A stretch of 42,596 bases of DNA from an uncultured Actinomycetes bacterium (GTDB lineage: Bacteria > Actinomycetota > Actinomycetes > Nanopelagicales > Nanopelagicaceae): assembly GCA_903878415.1 (NCBI GenBank), contig CAIRHO010000034.1:1-42596 (forward strand), in the 5' to 3' direction. Positions 32,272-39,764 of this stretch are shown here, piece by piece; position 1 is the stretch's first letter; every line of letters begins with the position of its first letter. The notes below the pieces were generated by a model. That model searched no databases and was not told the origin of the DNA. It saw nothing but the letters and a program-made list of their open reading frames with translations. The position numbers and the translations under genes are program-made.

Positions 32272-33860
32272 GTGCAAAAGAGCGAGCTGCGGGATCGGTA
32301 GCCAACTATGTAGATGAACGTACTGGTGCTGCAAAATGGATGAAAAAGAATTTAACTAAAGTATTTCCTGACCATTGGTCGTTCATGCTCGGTGAAGTCG
32401 CGCTTTACTCATTTATAATTTTATTACTTTCTGGAACATTCTTAACTTTCTGGTTCGACCCTTCTATGAAAGAAGTCGAATACGAAGGTAATTATGGACC
32501 ACTTTCTGGATTAAAGATGTCCGCTGCATACGCCTCAACTCTGCACATCTCGTTTGATATTCGCGGCGGATTATTAATGCGCCAAATTCATCACTGGGCA
32601 GCGCTGCTCTTTATGGTTGCTATCGTTACTCACTTACTCCGCGTTTTCTTTACCGGAGCGTTTAGAAAACCACGAGAATTTAACTGGCTGCTCGGTATTG
32701 GTTTGTTGACTCTTGGAATCGTAGAAGGTTTCCTCGGCTATTCGCTCCCAGATGATCTGCTTTCTGGTACCGGCATTCGAATTGCTGAAGCAATAATTCA
32801 AGCCATCCCAGTAGTTGGTTCTTATCTCGCCTACTTTGTTTTCGGTGGCCCATTCCCGGGCGAGGTATTTATTCCACGCATTTACACCGTACATATTCTC
32901 TTACTGCCTGGCATTTTTCTTGCACTGATCACGGTGCACTTGATGTTGGTTTGGTACCAGAAGCACACTCAATACCCTGGACCAGGTCGAACCGAAAAGA
33001 ACGTTGTTGGATACCCACTTATGCCTATCTATATGGCTAAAGCTGGCGGATTCTTCTTTATCGTTTTCGGCTTTACTGCATTCCTTGGCGCAGTTGCATC
33101 GATAAACCCGATTTGGCTCTTTGGTCCTTACACTCCCGCTCAAATCACCGCGGGTTCCCAACCAGATTGGTACATGGGTTGGCTTGATGGATTAGTTCGT
33201 ATGGCACCGCCACTTGAAACCCACGCCTTTGGTCACACAATTTCCTGGAACATATTAATTCCAGGTTTAATAATTCCAGGAATTCTTTTCACAGGAATGG
33301 CGCTCTACCCATTTATCGAAAGTTGGATGACGGGTGATAAGCGCGAACACCATCTATTAGATCGACCACGTAACGTTCCTACACGTACTGCTATTGGCGT
33401 AATGTCACTAACTTTCATGATCGTTACTCTACTTAACGGTGGTAACGACATCATCGCTACTCACTTTGGTCTAACAATTAACCAAATCATGTGGTTCTCT
33501 CGAATTGGCGTATTAGTTCTACCTCCGATTGCATATATCGTTACTAAGCGCATCTGTCTTTCATTGCAACGTGCCGATCGCGAATTAGTTTTGCACGGTA
33601 AAGAAACCGGCCGCCTAGTCATGTTGCCACATGGTGAATTCATAGAAGTTCATGAAGAACTATCACCTGAAAAGAAATGGACGCTCACTCAGCATGAGCA
33701 ACTCCCGCAGCTAGAAATTGCACAAGAAAATCAATCCGGTGTGCGTAATCCAAAAGGATTGCGCGCGAAGTTACAACAACGCGCATCGAGAGCGCATCAA
33801 GAACAAATTGAGAAACCTTCTGCAAAAGATTTGTTAGAACTGGGCGACGGGCACCACTGA
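32268..33860 (+). CDS. qcrB: Cytochrome b subunit of the bcc complex
   Basis: 530 residues with eight or so membrane helices. The four b-heme histidines occur in two pairs spaced by about 14 residues: IHHWAALL to VTHLLRVF, and YTVHILLLPG to TVHLMLVW. The Qo-site region (PDWYMGW) and an extended hydrophilic C-terminal tail of about 100 residues fit actinobacterial QcrB. It oxidises menaquinol. The ATG overlaps the qcrA stop by 4 bases. No clear intrinsic terminator follows. Confidence 0.96.
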   Translation: MSAKERAAGSVANYVDERTGAAKWMKKNLTKVFPDHWSFMLGEVALYSFIILLLSGTFLTFWFDPSMKEVEYEGNYGPLSGLKMSAAYASTLHISFDIRGGLLMRQIHHWAALLFMVAIVTHLLRVFFTGAFRKPREFNWLLGIGLLTLGIVEGFLGYSLPDDLLSGTGIRIAEAIIQAIPVVGSYLAYFVFGGPFPGEVFIPRIYTVHILLLPGIFLALITVHLMLVWYQKHTQYPGPGRTEKNVVGYPLMPIYMAKAGGFFFIVFGFTAFLGAVASINPIWLFGPYTPAQITAGSQPDWYMGWLDGLVRMAPPLETHAFGHTISWNILIPGLIIPGILFTGMALYPFIESWMTGDKREHHLLDRPRNVPTRTAIGVMSLTFMIVTLLNGGNDIIATHFGLTINQIMWFSRIGVLVLPPIAYIVTKRICLSLQRADRELVLHGKETGRLVMLPHGEFIEVHEELSPEKKWTLTQHEQLPQLEIAQENQSGVRNPKGLRAKLQQRASRAHQEQIEKPSAKDLLELGDGHH

Positions 33861-33934
33861 ATCAGTTCTAGATATATTTGGCGAAATCCCCACCTAATCC
33901 CTGAAGGAATAGCGCGTTATTAATTCCACCTAGC

Positions 33935-33962
33935 ATGGCTGAAACAGCAATCTGATAACTCT
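33935..33962 (-). pseudogene. Relic of a DoxX gene C-terminal region
   Basis: This stretch matches 35210-35237 inside the intact DoxX gene at 26 of 28 positions. On the minus strand it reads RVIRLLFQPC and then a stop, against RAIRLLFQPLLVV in the intact protein. No upstream part of a second DoxX gene remains, because the neighbouring small membrane-protein gene ends at 33966. It looks like the leftover of a duplicated or recombined copy. Confidence 0.5.
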
Positions 33963-33965
33963 TAA

Positions 33966-34178
33966 TCAACGTAACCTACGCACCACAAACATAACTAAAC
34001 CAACGACAACTAGGAAAAATCCCACCGGTAGAGTCAAGAACATAAACCAGATGCATCCCCCAGTACCGCTGCCTTCATCCCACATAGAGCCTCCTTGAAA
34101 GAGTGAGGTGACGAACGCTAGAAGGATTGGTGACATGGCAAAAATTAAACCAGTACGTATAAAGGGAAATCGCTTCAT
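33966..34178 (-). CDS. Small membrane protein, unknown function
   Basis: 70 residues from ATG 34178 (MKRFPFIRTG), with two hydrophobic helices (GLIFAMSPILLAFVTSL and IWFMFLTLPVGFFLVVVGLV) and a basic C-terminal end. The start is chosen because TATTCT lies exactly six bases upstream; an in-frame ATG 33 bases further up has no such signal. No family recognised. Confidence 0.6.
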   Translation of the reverse strand: MKRFPFIRTGLIFAMSPILLAFVTSLFQGGSMWDEGSGTGGCIWFMFLTLPVGFFLVVVGLVMFVVRRLR

Positions 34179-34184
34179 GGGTAA

Positions 34185-34190
34185 AGAATA
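34185..34190 (-). promoter_or_regulatory. -10 box of a leaderless promoter for the small membrane protein
   Basis: Minus strand TATTCT, then TTACCC, then ATG at 34178. The layout nearly repeats that of ctaC (TATCCT TTACCA ATG). Confidence 0.55.
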
Positions 34191-34233
34191 CGGATTTCTC
34201 GGAACTGGCACACAATTGTCGACGATTTCAAAG

Positions 34234-34268
34234 AAAAAGGACTGAAGTTCTTAACTTCAGTCCTTTTT
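34234..34268 (-). terminator. Strong intrinsic terminator
   Basis: A perfect 16-bp inverted repeat (AAAAAGGACTGAAGTT / AACTTCAGTCCTTTTT) with a 3-base loop. It ends the minus-strand gene at 34289-34603. The A-run on one side and the T-run on the other would let it act in both directions. Confidence 0.9.
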
Positions 34269-34288
34269 ACTTCTTAATCGTTACTTAA

Positions 34289-34603
34289 TTAGTTATCTTC
34301 TTCAACCCAGATGCCGCCACTTTTCCACATTATTTTTGGATTTTTCTGGCGTTCTGCATTCTGAGATTCCCAATTTTTATCGGCAAATATTTTTGCGGCT
34401 GATACACCAAAGGCCTCATGACTTGCGTGTTGTACCAACAAAATGAATGAATTGTCTTCTCCGTACCAGCCAGACATAACTTTTACATTAGCGCCTGTCG
34501 CCACTCTTAAATCTTTAACGAACTCCTTGACTCGAGCACGGGCATCTGTATCTGTAGTTTTTTCGTAAGCATCTGCTTTCCATACTTCCCATACTTGTGG
34601 CAT
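34289..34603 (-). CDS. Conserved small protein of unknown function
   Basis: 104 residues, soluble, with no recognised motif. Rich in charged residues, and the pattern (MPQVWEVWKADAYE..., VKVMSGWYGEDNSFILLVQHAS) is compatible with a small ferredoxin-like alpha/beta-barrel monomer, but this is a guess. A very good Shine-Dalgarno (AAGGAGAG) precedes the ATG and a strong terminator follows the stop, so the gene is almost certainly real and has its own well-defined 3' end. Confidence 0.7.
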   Translation of the reverse strand: MPQVWEVWKADAYEKTTDTDARARVKEFVKDLRVATGANVKVMSGWYGEDNSFILLVQHASHEAFGVSAAKIFADKNWESQNAERQKNPKIMWKSGGIWVEEDN

Positions 34604-34665
34604 TTTCTCTCCTTGTTATTTATGTTTTTGGTTTTGTTAGATGAAATACATCCACATATTCTTTG

Positions 34666-35040
34666 TTATGCGTGTTCTCCGCCTGTATGGGCGAAAACTT
34701 TGCAAGTAATCTGCCAACGACCTTCAAGAATTGAAAGAGTGAAGTAGTCAGTAAATGAAAGAGTTCCCCAAAAACCCTCTTCTTTTACGGTAACAACCGC
34801 AACAGTCTTATCAATTTGAATTTCAGTAATCTTTGCAGTGAGCTGACCGGCATCTCCTGGAGAACCAACCATCAAAGCCACAAAACCGTTTTTATCTAAG
34901 TCATAATCCGTTCCACCCATAGTGCCAAACCAACGTGCACTTGAATGAAAGGCTTCATTTAATTTGCTAGCGTCGCCTTTCCCAGCTCCATCGATATATA
35001 GATTGATGAGTCGGGTAATTTCAGTTTTGTCATCGGACAT
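34666..35040 (-). CDS. NTF2-like (SnoaL/DUF4440-type) protein
   Basis: 124 residues from ATG 35040 (MSDDKTEITRL), preceded by Shine-Dalgarno GGAGGT; the upstream in-frame ATG at 35088 lacks one. The pattern LINLYIDGAGKGDASKLNEAFHSSARWFG followed by LEGRWQITCKVFAHTGG is typical of the putative lumazine-binding / NTF2 fold, a small cone-shaped pocket protein that may bind or convert a small ligand. Specific function unknown. Confidence 0.78.
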   Translation of the reverse strand: MSDDKTEITRLINLYIDGAGKGDASKLNEAFHSSARWFGTMGGTDYDLDKNGFVALMVGSPGDAGQLTAKITEIQIDKTVAVVTVKEEGFWGTLSFTDYFTLSILEGRWQITCKVFAHTGGEHA

Positions 35041-35135
35041 GTTCTCTGACCTCCGCAAGATGTTAGATCCCAAAATCTTCGAGACCATTTAGGAGGGTAG
35101 ACCCAATTCTTGAAAAATAATAGAGAAATTATTTA

Positions 35136-35540
35136 TTAGGTTCTCTCTCTACTTCCCCTTCGGGAACTGCGCCACGCGCCGGTTGACCATAAAGCCCAAA
35201 CCACTAACAATGGCTGAAAGAGCAATCTGATAGCTCTAGCCTTATCGCTATCTAACCCAAATGCATCAACGTGATTTAAATACTGCGAAATATTTCCAGG
35301 AAAAACCGCTATGAAGAATCCGGCCACAATCCATCCCACGATAATCCGATATCGCCACAGAAAAACTAATGTGAACCCCAATAAAATCTCAATTACCCCG
35401 GATGCAAGTACTACAAAATCTGCGTAATCCTTTAATAAGGTAGGCACCTGCGCCTGAAACTCTTGGCGACTTGTAGTCAGGTGCGAAATGCCAGCGTAAG
35501 CAAGTGCCACTCCCAAAATTATCTGAAGCGCTTTTTTCAT
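35136..35540 (-). CDS. DoxX-family membrane protein
   Basis: 134 residues with four hydrophobic helices: about 3-18, 40-65, 67-85 and 105-122. The pattern with GISHLTTS after helix 1 and RLLFQPLLVVWALWSTG near the end matches small DoxX/DUF4345-type proteins. Function is poorly known; some are linked to redox stress or thiosulfate metabolism. The ATG overlaps the alcohol dehydrogenase stop by 4 bases, so it is co-transcribed. Confidence 0.78.
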   Translation of the reverse strand: MKKALQIILGVALAYAGISHLTTSRQEFQAQVPTLLKDYADFVVLASGVIEILLGFTLVFLWRYRIIVGWIVAGFFIAVFPGNISQYLNHVDAFGLDSDKARAIRLLFQPLLVVWALWSTGAWRSSRRGSRERT

Positions 35541-36580
35541 TTAATCGAATAATTATTAGGTTTGATAATCGTTATTCCGCCAAGTGAATTACTATCGAGT
35601 TCGGCGAGGGCTTTAGCGCCTTCCGCTAAACCAACTTCTCGCTTGACTAGCACCGCAGGATTTAGCACACCAGTGGCAACTAGCGCCAACATTTCTGGAT
35701 AATCACGAGCGGACATTCCGTGAGATCCAAGCAGGTCAATCTCCCAAGCAATAACGCGGGCCATCGGAATTTCAGATAAACCGTCGGGAGTAATTAATAG
35801 TCCTAATTGCAGATGTCTGCCGCGGCGTGCCAGCGAGAGGACGGATGCGCCGGCGGTTGCTTTGCTGCCAAGTGCATCTACTGAAACATCAGCGCCACCA
35901 AGGTTTTGAAGATAAGCAATGGGATCCATTTTGCTTGAGTTAATTGTTTCGGCACCGAGAGATTCGGCAATTTTTAAGGCAGCATCGTTAATATCTACGG
36001 CATAGACGGTTGCACCTTTCGCCTTTGCAATCATGATTGCGCTAAGACCAACACCGCCGCATCCGTAGATAACAACTTTCTCATTCGCTTTTACATGCGC
36101 CCGCTTGATTAGACCTCGATAAGCAGTGGCAAAGCGACAACCTAATGCGGCCGCGGTAGCGAAGGAGAGCGCTTCGGGAATTTTTACTAAATTAAAGTCG
36201 GCGTTATTAATTGCAACGTATTCGGCGAATGAACCGAAACCGGTAAAGCCAGGTTGGGTTTGCGTTGGGCAAACTTGTGCATCTCCGCGCAGGCAGTATG
36301 CGCACTTTCCGCAGCCAGAGACGAAGGGAACAGTCACGCGATCGCCTATTGAATGTTTAGAGACTGAACTGCCAATGGCGGAAATGACGCCCGCAAACTC
36401 GTGGCCTGGAACGTGTGGCAGAACAATGTCGGAATCGTGGCCCATCCAAGCATGCCAATCGCTACGGCATAAGCCCGTTGCTTCAACTTTGATTACAACG
36501 CCGTCATTAGTTGGAGCCGGGATCGGAATATCGATGACCGATAGTGTTCCCTTGAATTGCGAGAAGAAGATGGCGTTCAT
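35537..36580 (-). CDS. Zinc-dependent alcohol dehydrogenase (MDR superfamily)
   Basis: 347 residues. Catalytic-zinc ligands: Cys in ATGLCRSDWH and the GHEFAG motif; structural zinc: CGKCAYC plus the later Cys in DAQVC. NAD-binding loop GCGGVGLSAI. A general medium-chain alcohol/polyol dehydrogenase; substrate not predictable. A leaderless start is likely (TAACGT six bases before the ATG). It is first in an operon with the DoxX gene. Confidence 0.9.
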   Translation of the reverse strand: MNAIFFSQFKGTLSVIDIPIPAPTNDGVVIKVEATGLCRSDWHAWMGHDSDIVLPHVPGHEFAGVISAIGSSVSKHSIGDRVTVPFVSGCGKCAYCLRGDAQVCPTQTQPGFTGFGSFAEYVAINNADFNLVKIPEALSFATAAALGCRFATAYRGLIKRAHVKANEKVVIYGCGGVGLSAIMIAKAKGATVYAVDINDAALKIAESLGAETINSSKMDPIAYLQNLGGADVSVDALGSKATAGASVLSLARRGRHLQLGLLITPDGLSEIPMARVIAWEIDLLGSHGMSARDYPEMLALVATGVLNPAVLVKREVGLAEGAKALAELDSNSLGGITIIKPNNYSIK

Positions 36581-36586
36581 TGACCT

Positions 36587-36592
36587 ACGTTA
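36587..36592 (-). promoter_or_regulatory. -10 box of a leaderless promoter for the alcohol dehydrogenase
   Basis: Minus strand TAACGT, then AGGTCA, then ATG at 36580. Confidence 0.45.
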
Positions 36593-36615
36593 GACCAATC
36601 GAATGTTTTGATTTT

Positions 36616-37101
36616 TTAATCGCCAAGTCCTTCGTAGTTGGCAAACCCCCATAAATCAATTTCATCCAGATCTATTATCTTTAAATTATGGTTGGCAAAA
36701 ATCCCAGCAATCTGTGCGCGGTGTTCAGTTGCATGATGAATTGCTTGCGTCAGAATCGTTTCACGATTGCGGCGAATTGTCCGGTCATCTCGTTGAAACT
36801 CAACAAAACCGATTGGATGTTTTGCAGATTCACGGAGCCGAGCATCAAATGTAGCTGAAAGTTGTTTTAGCGCAAGAACTTCACTTTTATTGTTGGGAAT
36901 TTGGGTTGGGATATCCCCCGCCTGATCCAATAGATCTGCGTATCGGGATGCAGTTAGATGTTCTAAAATTTCCGCCACTGTCCATGAGTCATTCGGAGCT
37001 GTTAATTTCAGATATTCATCCGGTTGGTTAGCGATGGCATCAAAAACATATGAATTAGCCCAAGTTAAATGTCGAAAGAGTCGATCCGTAACTACGTCCA
37101 T
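36616..37101 (-). CDS. DinB-family protein
   Basis: 161 residues forming a predicted four-helix bundle. The putative metal-binding histidines are in EILEHLTAS and in IHHATEHRAQ, as in DinB / YfiT-like proteins. Many members are metal-dependent thiol-S-transferases or hydrolases; the specific reaction is unknown. A leaderless start is supported by TAATCT six bases upstream. Confidence 0.82.
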   Translation of the reverse strand: MDVVTDRLFRHLTWANSYVFDAIANQPDEYLKLTAPNDSWTVAEILEHLTASRYADLLDQAGDIPTQIPNNKSEVLALKQLSATFDARLRESAKHPIGFVEFQRDDRTIRRNRETILTQAIHHATEHRAQIAGIFANHNLKIIDLDEIDLWGFANYEGLGD

Positions 37102-37107
37102 TAAGTT

Positions 37108-37113
37108 AGATTA
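37108..37113 (-). promoter_or_regulatory. -10 box of a leaderless promoter for the DinB-family protein
   Basis: Minus strand TAATCT, then AACTTA, then ATG at 37101. Confidence 0.55.
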
Positions 37114-37137
37114 CCTGAACTTTATATAAAAGACATT

Positions 37138-38082
37138 TTATTGATTGGTTCCATTTAAATAAGTATTGATTCCATCAGCTAAAAATTGTTGTACCTCTGT
37201 TGCAACTTTCGGGGAAACTCCCGCTAAGGCGTTAAACCCATGAATTGCGCCGAGATACTCTTTGAAGATTACTTTAACTCCAGCTCTTTCTAGCGCTTCG
37301 GCATAAAGTCGCCCGTCATCGGCCAATGGATCGTATTCAGCCGTAACCACCAGCGCTGGCGCGAGGTTTGCGAGGTTTTTGGAAGTAGCTGGAAAAGCGT
37401 AAGGATTATTTAGAGCTGCATCATTTTGAGCATATTGTGATTCAAACCAACGCATTACTTTTGAAGTTAATCCAAAACCTTCGCCATTATTAATCGCACT
37501 CGGCAAGGAACCATCATGGCCGGTGCATGGATATACCAGCATTTGAAATGCAAGATTTACTAATCCGGTATCGCGAGCTTTAATTGCTACTGCAGCGGCT
37601 AGATTTCCACCAGCGCTATCCCCACCAACACCAATCTTTGTGGCATCAATTTTTAATAAGTCTGCATTTTTGACGATCCACTCAAGCGATGTATAACAAT
37701 CATTGAATGGCGTTGGAAAAGGATGTTCTGGCGCCTTTTGATACTGGACCTGTACCACAACAAAGTTTCCTTTATTAGATAGCGAACGAACCGTTGGTTC
37801 GAAGCCATCCATATTGCCAATCACCCAACCGCCACCATGTAAATAAAGCATGATCGGAAGATTTGGTTCATCACTTGGTCGATAAATCCTTATTGGTAAA
37901 TATCCATTCGGCCCAGAAATAACCTTATGTTCAACACTAAATATCGGTTCTGGTTTGCCAATGAAATCAGGATTGGGAAGAGTGCGAAATCTATATTCCG
38001 CCATTGTCATCTCCCATGGAGCTGGCATCGCCATTTTTTCACGAAGCGCTAGATGCTCGGCGAATTCCTTTGATAGCGGCAT
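37138..38082 (-). CDS. HSL-family alpha/beta-hydrolase esterase
   Basis: 314 residues of the hormone-sensitive-lipase group (bacterial family IV). Oxyanion motif HGGGW, nucleophile GDSAGG, Asp in YDPLADDG and His in IHGFN complete the triad. It hydrolyses short acyl esters in the cytosol; no signal peptide. It is a single gene between DinB and LysE-type genes on the same strand, with AGGTAAGA near the ATG as a possible weak ribosome site. Confidence 0.88.
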   Translation of the reverse strand: MPLSKEFAEHLALREKMAMPAPWEMTMAEYRFRTLPNPDFIGKPEPIFSVEHKVISGPNGYLPIRIYRPSDEPNLPIMLYLHGGGWVIGNMDGFEPTVRSLSNKGNFVVVQVQYQKAPEHPFPTPFNDCYTSLEWIVKNADLLKIDATKIGVGGDSAGGNLAAAVAIKARDTGLVNLAFQMLVYPCTGHDGSLPSAINNGEGFGLTSKVMRWFESQYAQNDAALNNPYAFPATSKNLANLAPALVVTAEYDPLADDGRLYAEALERAGVKVIFKEYLGAIHGFNALAGVSPKVATEVQQFLADGINTYLNGTNQ

Positions 38083-38132
38083 TCTTACCTACCCTTCGTT
38101 GAAATTAATATAGGCAGAGTATTACAAGTACA

Positions 38133-38756
38133 TCAATTATTCGAGAAAGCCAACCCCAGAGCAAGTGCCGCAATTCCCAGAGCTGATACTCCAGTTAGCG
38201 CTCTTCGCACTTTAGCTCTTTGAATCCACACTGCGGATCGATCGATAGTCCAAATAAGAAGTATGTACCAAGATGTTGAAACCAATGGCCAAATAGATCC
38301 GAGTATAAAAATCCCCAAACCCAGCGAGAAATCGCTCGGAACAAATTGTGGGATGAAAGAGAGCGCGAATACTGCTGCCTTCACATTAGTTAGTTGCGTT
38401 AACAAGCCAAGTCGAAAAGCTGACCACGCTTTAGTTTCGCCAGCTATTTCTAAATCAAATTTCCCAAAATCATTCTTCAAAGTCAATAAAGTTTGTATCG
38501 ACAGGAAAAATAAGAACGCGACTCCTCCCCATTTTAATATGAAAAATGCAATATCAAACTTTGCGATAATCGTAGATAAACCTAATGAACTTAATGAGCC
38601 CCAAATAAAAAGTCCGGTACTACTTCCGAGAACTGATAAGAGCGCTGGTCTCTTTCCTCCCAAAATTGACTGCCGAAGAACCATGGCTACCCCTTGGCCA
38701 GGAACGATTGCTAGTAACAAAGTTGTGAGCAGGAATGCAGGAATATGCGCTAGCAC
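38133..38756 (-). CDS. LysE/RhtB-family amino-acid exporter
   Basis: 207 residues with about six hydrophobic helices. The opening LLAIVPGQGVAMVLRQSILGG matches the LysE/RhtB signature (PGP/Q...G). These proteins export lysine, arginine, threonine or homoserine lactone-type compounds; which one is not readable here. The GTG start lies six bases after TACTCT, divergent from the next gene. Confidence 0.85.
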   Translation of the reverse strand: MLAHIPAFLLTTLLLAIVPGQGVAMVLRQSILGGKRPALLSVLGSSTGLFIWGSLSSLGLSTIIAKFDIAFFILKWGGVAFLFFLSIQTLLTLKNDFGKFDLEIAGETKAWSAFRLGLLTQLTNVKAAVFALSFIPQFVPSDFSLGLGIFILGSIWPLVSTSWYILLIWTIDRSAVWIQRAKVRRALTGVSALGIAALALGLAFSNN

Positions 38757-38762
38757 TGCATC

Positions 38763-38768
38763 AGAGTA
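38763..38768 (-). promoter_or_regulatory. -10 box of a leaderless promoter for the LysE-type exporter
   Basis: Minus strand TACTCT, then GATGCA, then the GTG at 38756. The opposing -10 at 38770 lies one base away, so the two promoters face away from each other back to back. Confidence 0.5.
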
Positions 38769-38769
38769 G

Positions 38770-38775
38770 TAGCCT
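38770..38775 (+). promoter_or_regulatory. -10 box of a leaderless promoter for the DUF4287/DUF1801 protein
   Basis: TAGCCT, then ttggat, then ATG at 38782. Confidence 0.5.
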
Positions 38776-38781
38776 TTGGAT

Positions 38782-39339
38782 ATGCCCGCTAAGGATTCGA
38801 GTCGAGAATCGCATTTTCCTGCTATCGAAAAACGTTATGGCGAATCGATGGCTTATTGGTTCAAGATTATGGCTAAATTGGCTGGGAAAAAATACCCGGA
38901 GCAGATAACTCACTTACGAGAAAATTATGGTTTTTCGCAAGCGCATGCAAATGCACTCGTTATGTTCTCGCGCGGATCAACATCTTCTAAAAGATTCAAT
39001 ACCCCAACCGAATATTTTAAAACGCTGGAACCAAAGCAAGCAAAAACTGTGCGGGCGATTTTCAAAACGATTAGAAGTAAGTACCCAGAATTAGAGCTTG
39101 TGATTGCTTGGAATCAACCGATGTTGCAATTCAATGGAAAGTACATAATCGGGGTTTCGGCCGCTAAGAACCATATTCTTTTTGCGCCTTGGAGCAAGGA
39201 GGTAATTGAGAAATTTACGCCCAAAATGAAGAATTTAGATGTTAAAAAGAAGACGATTGGTGTGCCAAACGATTGGAAAGTAGATGAAAAACTATTACAA
39301 GCTATCGTAAAGGCCCGCCTGGCAGAATTAAGTAAGTAG
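38782..39339 (+). CDS. DUF4287 / DUF1801 (YdhG-like) protein
   Basis: 185 residues from ATG 38782, selected over a TTG two codons upstream because of the -10 spacing. The N-terminal third (RYGESMAYWFKIMAKLAGKKY and the LRENYGFSQAHANALVMFSRG helix) matches DUF4287. The rest (YFKTLEPKQAKTVRAIFKTI; VIAWNQPMLQFNGKYIIGVSA; HILFAPWS) matches the DUF1801 / YdhG-like fold related to frataxin-like IscX/YdhG folds. Function unknown, possibly metal or ligand binding. Confidence 0.78.
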   Translation: MPAKDSSRESHFPAIEKRYGESMAYWFKIMAKLAGKKYPEQITHLRENYGFSQAHANALVMFSRGSTSSKRFNTPTEYFKTLEPKQAKTVRAIFKTIRSKYPELELVIAWNQPMLQFNGKYIIGVSAAKNHILFAPWSKEVIEKFTPKMKNLDVKKKTIGVPNDWKVDEKLLQAIVKARLAELSK

Positions 39340-39362
39340 TTATTTCTTCTGCAATATTTTAA

Positions 39363-39764
39363 TTAATGAGTGCTAATGCTTGGCTTTTCATACTCTAACG
39401 AAAATCCAATAACGCTGATTAATAGGGCGCCAACACCAATAATTGTGAGCCACCAACCAATTATTAAACCTAAACCAGCCGTGCAGATCGATAGTCCAAG
39501 CGGTAGTGGCCACCAAGAATGTGGGCTGTAGAAACCAAGTTCGCCAGCAGAGTCTGAAATTTCGCCTAGATCATTATCCTCTGGAAGAACTCCGCCAGAT
39601 CGTCGGTCAATAAACCATAAGTAATAACCAATGAGCAGCGCTAATAGCGCGCTCAAACCAATTGCTATTACGCCTAACTCTTCGCCACCTACAAAGAAAT
39701 AAACCGCATCAAGCACTGCGTAAAAAAGAGTTAATACTGCAAATAATTTCCAAGCGACGCGCAT
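39363..39764 (-). CDS. ctaF: Cytochrome c oxidase subunit IV, actinobacterial type
   Basis: 133 residues with four helices and the conserved WWPLPLGLS segment after FYSPHSWW. This small subunit is specific to actinobacterial aa3 oxidases. Its ATG overlaps the ctaD stop (TGATG), as usual in ctaC-ctaD-ctaF operons. Confidence 0.92.
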   Translation of the reverse strand: MRVAWKLFAVLTLFYAVLDAVYFFVGGEELGVIAIGLSALLALLIGYYLWFIDRRSGGVLPEDNDLGEISDSAGELGFYSPHSWWPLPLGLSICTAGLGLIIGWWLTIIGVGALLISVIGFSLEYEKPSISTH

